Assembly: GCA_036365515.1 (NCBI GenBank)
Contig: CM070873.1
Span: 228,299,876 to 228,363,875, forward strand
Direction of reading: 5' to 3'
Length of the DNA: 64,000 nucleotides
From: Torymus aiolomorphi
Taxonomy: Eukaryota; Arthropoda; Insecta; Hymenoptera; Torymidae
Shown here: positions 61,751 through 64,000 of the stretch, piece by piece
Position numbering within the stretch: the stretch's first letter is position 1
Layout of the letters: each line of letters starts with the position of its first letter
Translations under genes and position numbers: made by a program
The notes under the pieces: generated by a model
What the model was told of the DNA's origin: nothing
The model's database searches: none
Seen by the model: only the letters and a program-made list of their open reading frames with translations

Positions 61751-62084
61751 TACAACTTGTTCGGAAAATGTATGCGTCTGTAAACATAATCCTGTAGAGC
61801 GCAAAATTCTAAGAGAAAAGTTCCTTTACCATTTTTTCATATGACTAGTACTTTTCTAGTAACTGATGTGTTTAAATTGTTTGTTTTTAATAGGAATTGT
61901 ATATGTATAGATATCATCTTATAAACATAGGTATACATTTTCTATTAAAAACAAAGAATTTAAACACATCAGTTACTAAAAAAATACTAATCATATGAAA
62001 AAATAGTAAAGGAACTTTTTTCTTAGAATTTTGCGCTCTACAGGATTATGTTTACAGACGCATACATTTTCCGAACAAGTTGTA
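61751..62084. mobile_element. Foldback MITE with TA duplication
   Basis: The ends TACAACTTGTTCGGAAAATG and CATTTTCCGAACAAGTTGTA are perfect inverted copies, and the arms run on for about 145 nt each with few differences, leaving a short loop of about 40 nt. TA flanks both ends (61749-61750 and 62085-62086). Fits a Tc1/mariner-type MITE; no coding frame. Confidence 0.8.
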
Positions 62085-64000
62085 TATTCCACTACCATCC
62101 GTATATATAAATGACCCAACATTAAAATAGTATTTCATCATAACCATGTGTAAGAAAACAAATGATTTTAAAAAGTATGAGCAAACATACGCATTCACAT
62201 TATGGAAAAACTTTCTTCATTCAACACAGACACCTGAAAAACATCAGTCGGCCAGGTGAATTAACTCTTTTCATGCACTTTCGCCCCGAGTCCATTAAAT
62301 TAAAAAGCCGCAGCAGCATTCGATACGTGCCAATCGAAAACCCAACACCGAATCTCACGCGCGCATATAACGCCTACAGTGCAGCAGCACGTCAGCTTCA
62401 ACGCACTTGCTCGGCTCATGGTATTTTCGACTCGCGCTCCCCGTCGTGTTCCTTAAGTAAGGCCAAGTCCGGCGTACGTATATACGTACGTACGTATAAA
62501 CTCACTCGCTCTTTCTCCCTCTCTGGCGTGCCTATATACATGTAGGCAGCGCGGCACATGTATACACGCACGTCGGCGGCCCCGATGAGCATCTGCTTCC
62601 ACCCCCTTTCGCCCCCTCCGCGCGGCACACCGTCCTCTCGTTTTCCACGCGAGCTGTGCCGCCCCCTCTCTCTCTCCCTTTGCCGGATCCCTTTCTCCGA
62701 CCCCTACCGCCGTCTCTCGCGCTCGCGTGCGCCCGCGCGATCCTCTTTCTCGATTCACCCTATTCTCCACGCATCGCCTATGTGTGTGTATGTATGTATG
62801 TGTATGCGCGAGAAGGAGAGAGGCTACGGGCGAGAAGTTTCGAGAGAGAGAGAGACAGCGTATGTTTTTGGATTTTTATTCCACTGGCGAGGGATATACA
62901 CGAATTGTCAGCTGACTTTTAAAGTTTGGCGCGCGTGGATATCCCTTCGCTCGGAAGGCTGGGCTTTTTTTCCTATCTGAAACGGTGCCGAGGGTTTCGG
63001 TGTGTAATTTATCGGAATTTAATGCGTTTTCGAGCTAATTTTTGCGGCTAGGGACGTGATGCGCGTATACGGTGGGGAATTTGATTTACGTAGCGGTATT
63101 ACGGAGCACGCTCGGCCCTTTTTTTTTTGTATAGCCGCAAAAAGTTTCATGAAAAAGTGATGAAAAATTTTTTTTTTCCTCGTTTTATTTACAGGAAAAT
63201 GGTCTATTTTTGATATATTTTTATGGATAAGGGAGCGTTAAATGTTTAAAGCATATTAAATTTTGCTCACGTTTTGCAAAAATGTAAATAAAAGAACTGC
63301 GTGATGGTTTTGAATATTCTTATACTTGTTACGGATATTTTTTTATTTTTGCACTCGTTTGTATATGAATATGTAAATATGTGTTTTTTCAATTTACTAG
63401 TTTTCAACAATTTCTGAGAGCTTTGCTTTTATTTACATTTAATTTTCGCGTCGCAATAAAAATATACTATTACGTTATCTTATATCACATTTTTCGCAAT
63501 TATTACTATAGCTACAATTATTATTTTAATTAAAGTGTAAAAGTAATGGTATGATTGCAAATGCTCCGAATTATGCATCTTCTTATAATATTTCTCATAT
63601 CTTTGGGTAACGGTACTGTCTTAATTCTCCTTTTCTTGAACACGTCTTATTCCAACATCCAAACTATCAACTCAGCGTACCTTACTCACATTTATCTTAT
63701 TACCTTTGCTCTTGCAAGTCCCTGATGAAGACCATCACGCGACGCTTTTTATAGCGTGGATCCGAGCCTCAAGGTTCGAAATTCCATCGGCGCGTAATCG
63801 ACTTTTTTGCAAGATCGAAGTGAGTACGGTTTGGGCGCAGCTCCTTTCATCGTGTATACAAGGGTGCAATAAGGATACTTTTATCTGACGCGCGTCTCCG
63901 AGTTTTTTTGCAAAAGTGCGGAGAACCTGTCCGATGGCCCTAATGATAATCGCTTAATAATTTTCGTTATACCGGATAATTGCGTATAAATAACAGTTGA

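Larger units (their letters stand above)
56926..64000 (+). other. Probable long first intron of the gene starting at 56844
   Basis: No supported further exon was found to the window end. It contains two MITEs (59310-59534, 61751-62084), CpG-rich blocks at about 56926-57560, 58990-59290, 60160-60840 and 62320-63120, and AT-rich DNA between. The intron assignment depends on the exon call at 56844. Confidence 0.4.

Overview
This window looks like insect nuclear DNA, most likely from a hymenopteran such as a chalcid-type parasitoid wasp; the order and family are inference. Coding exons are small and bounded by GT/AG splice sites. AT-rich non-coding DNA alternates with CpG-dense blocks full of GT/CA, GA/CT and CGA microsatellites. 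The best-resolved gene encodes an arthropod peritrophin-type chitin-binding protein. There are no operons, prokaryotic genes, rRNA or CRISPR arrays.

Layout: (1) 7894-31038, plus strand, is a seven-exon gene for a secreted single-domain chitin-binding protein (CPAP1-like). I assembled it exon by exon to a 1220-residue protein with consistent phases. (2) 36614-37311, minus strand, holds the last two coding exons of a single-pass membrane protein with one EGF-like domain; its 5' exons were not found. It converges on gene 1. (3) 53923-55183, plus strand, is a complete six-exon, 154-residue four-helix membrane protein that I recognise as an AGTRAP (ATRAP) homologue. (4) 56844-56925, plus strand, is the first coding exon of an unrecognised gene whose remaining exons appear to lie beyond the window.

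The rest is intronic or intergenic. It contains at least seven inverted-repeat or MITE-like elements, several with target-site duplications visible by eye: 4410-4874 (TA), 23875-25195 (TGA), 24370-25088 and its near-twin 46902-47619 (TA and TG), 37427-38137 (long foldback), 59310-59534 (8-bp TGTCTTTG) and 61751-62084 (TA). The most notable is the near-identical pair at 24.4 and 46.9 kb: a TIR element carrying a tRNA-like unit with an A box, a B box and an oligo-T terminator. One copy sits inside another TIR element, and the pre-insertion site can be read directly.

The genes show no sign of acting in one pathway. Gene 1 acts in the extracellular cuticle or chitin matrix, gene 2 at a membrane, and gene 3 in intracellular membranes. 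I found no new multi-gene system. The unusual content is the composite mobile element and the repeat-rich tail of the chitin-binding protein.
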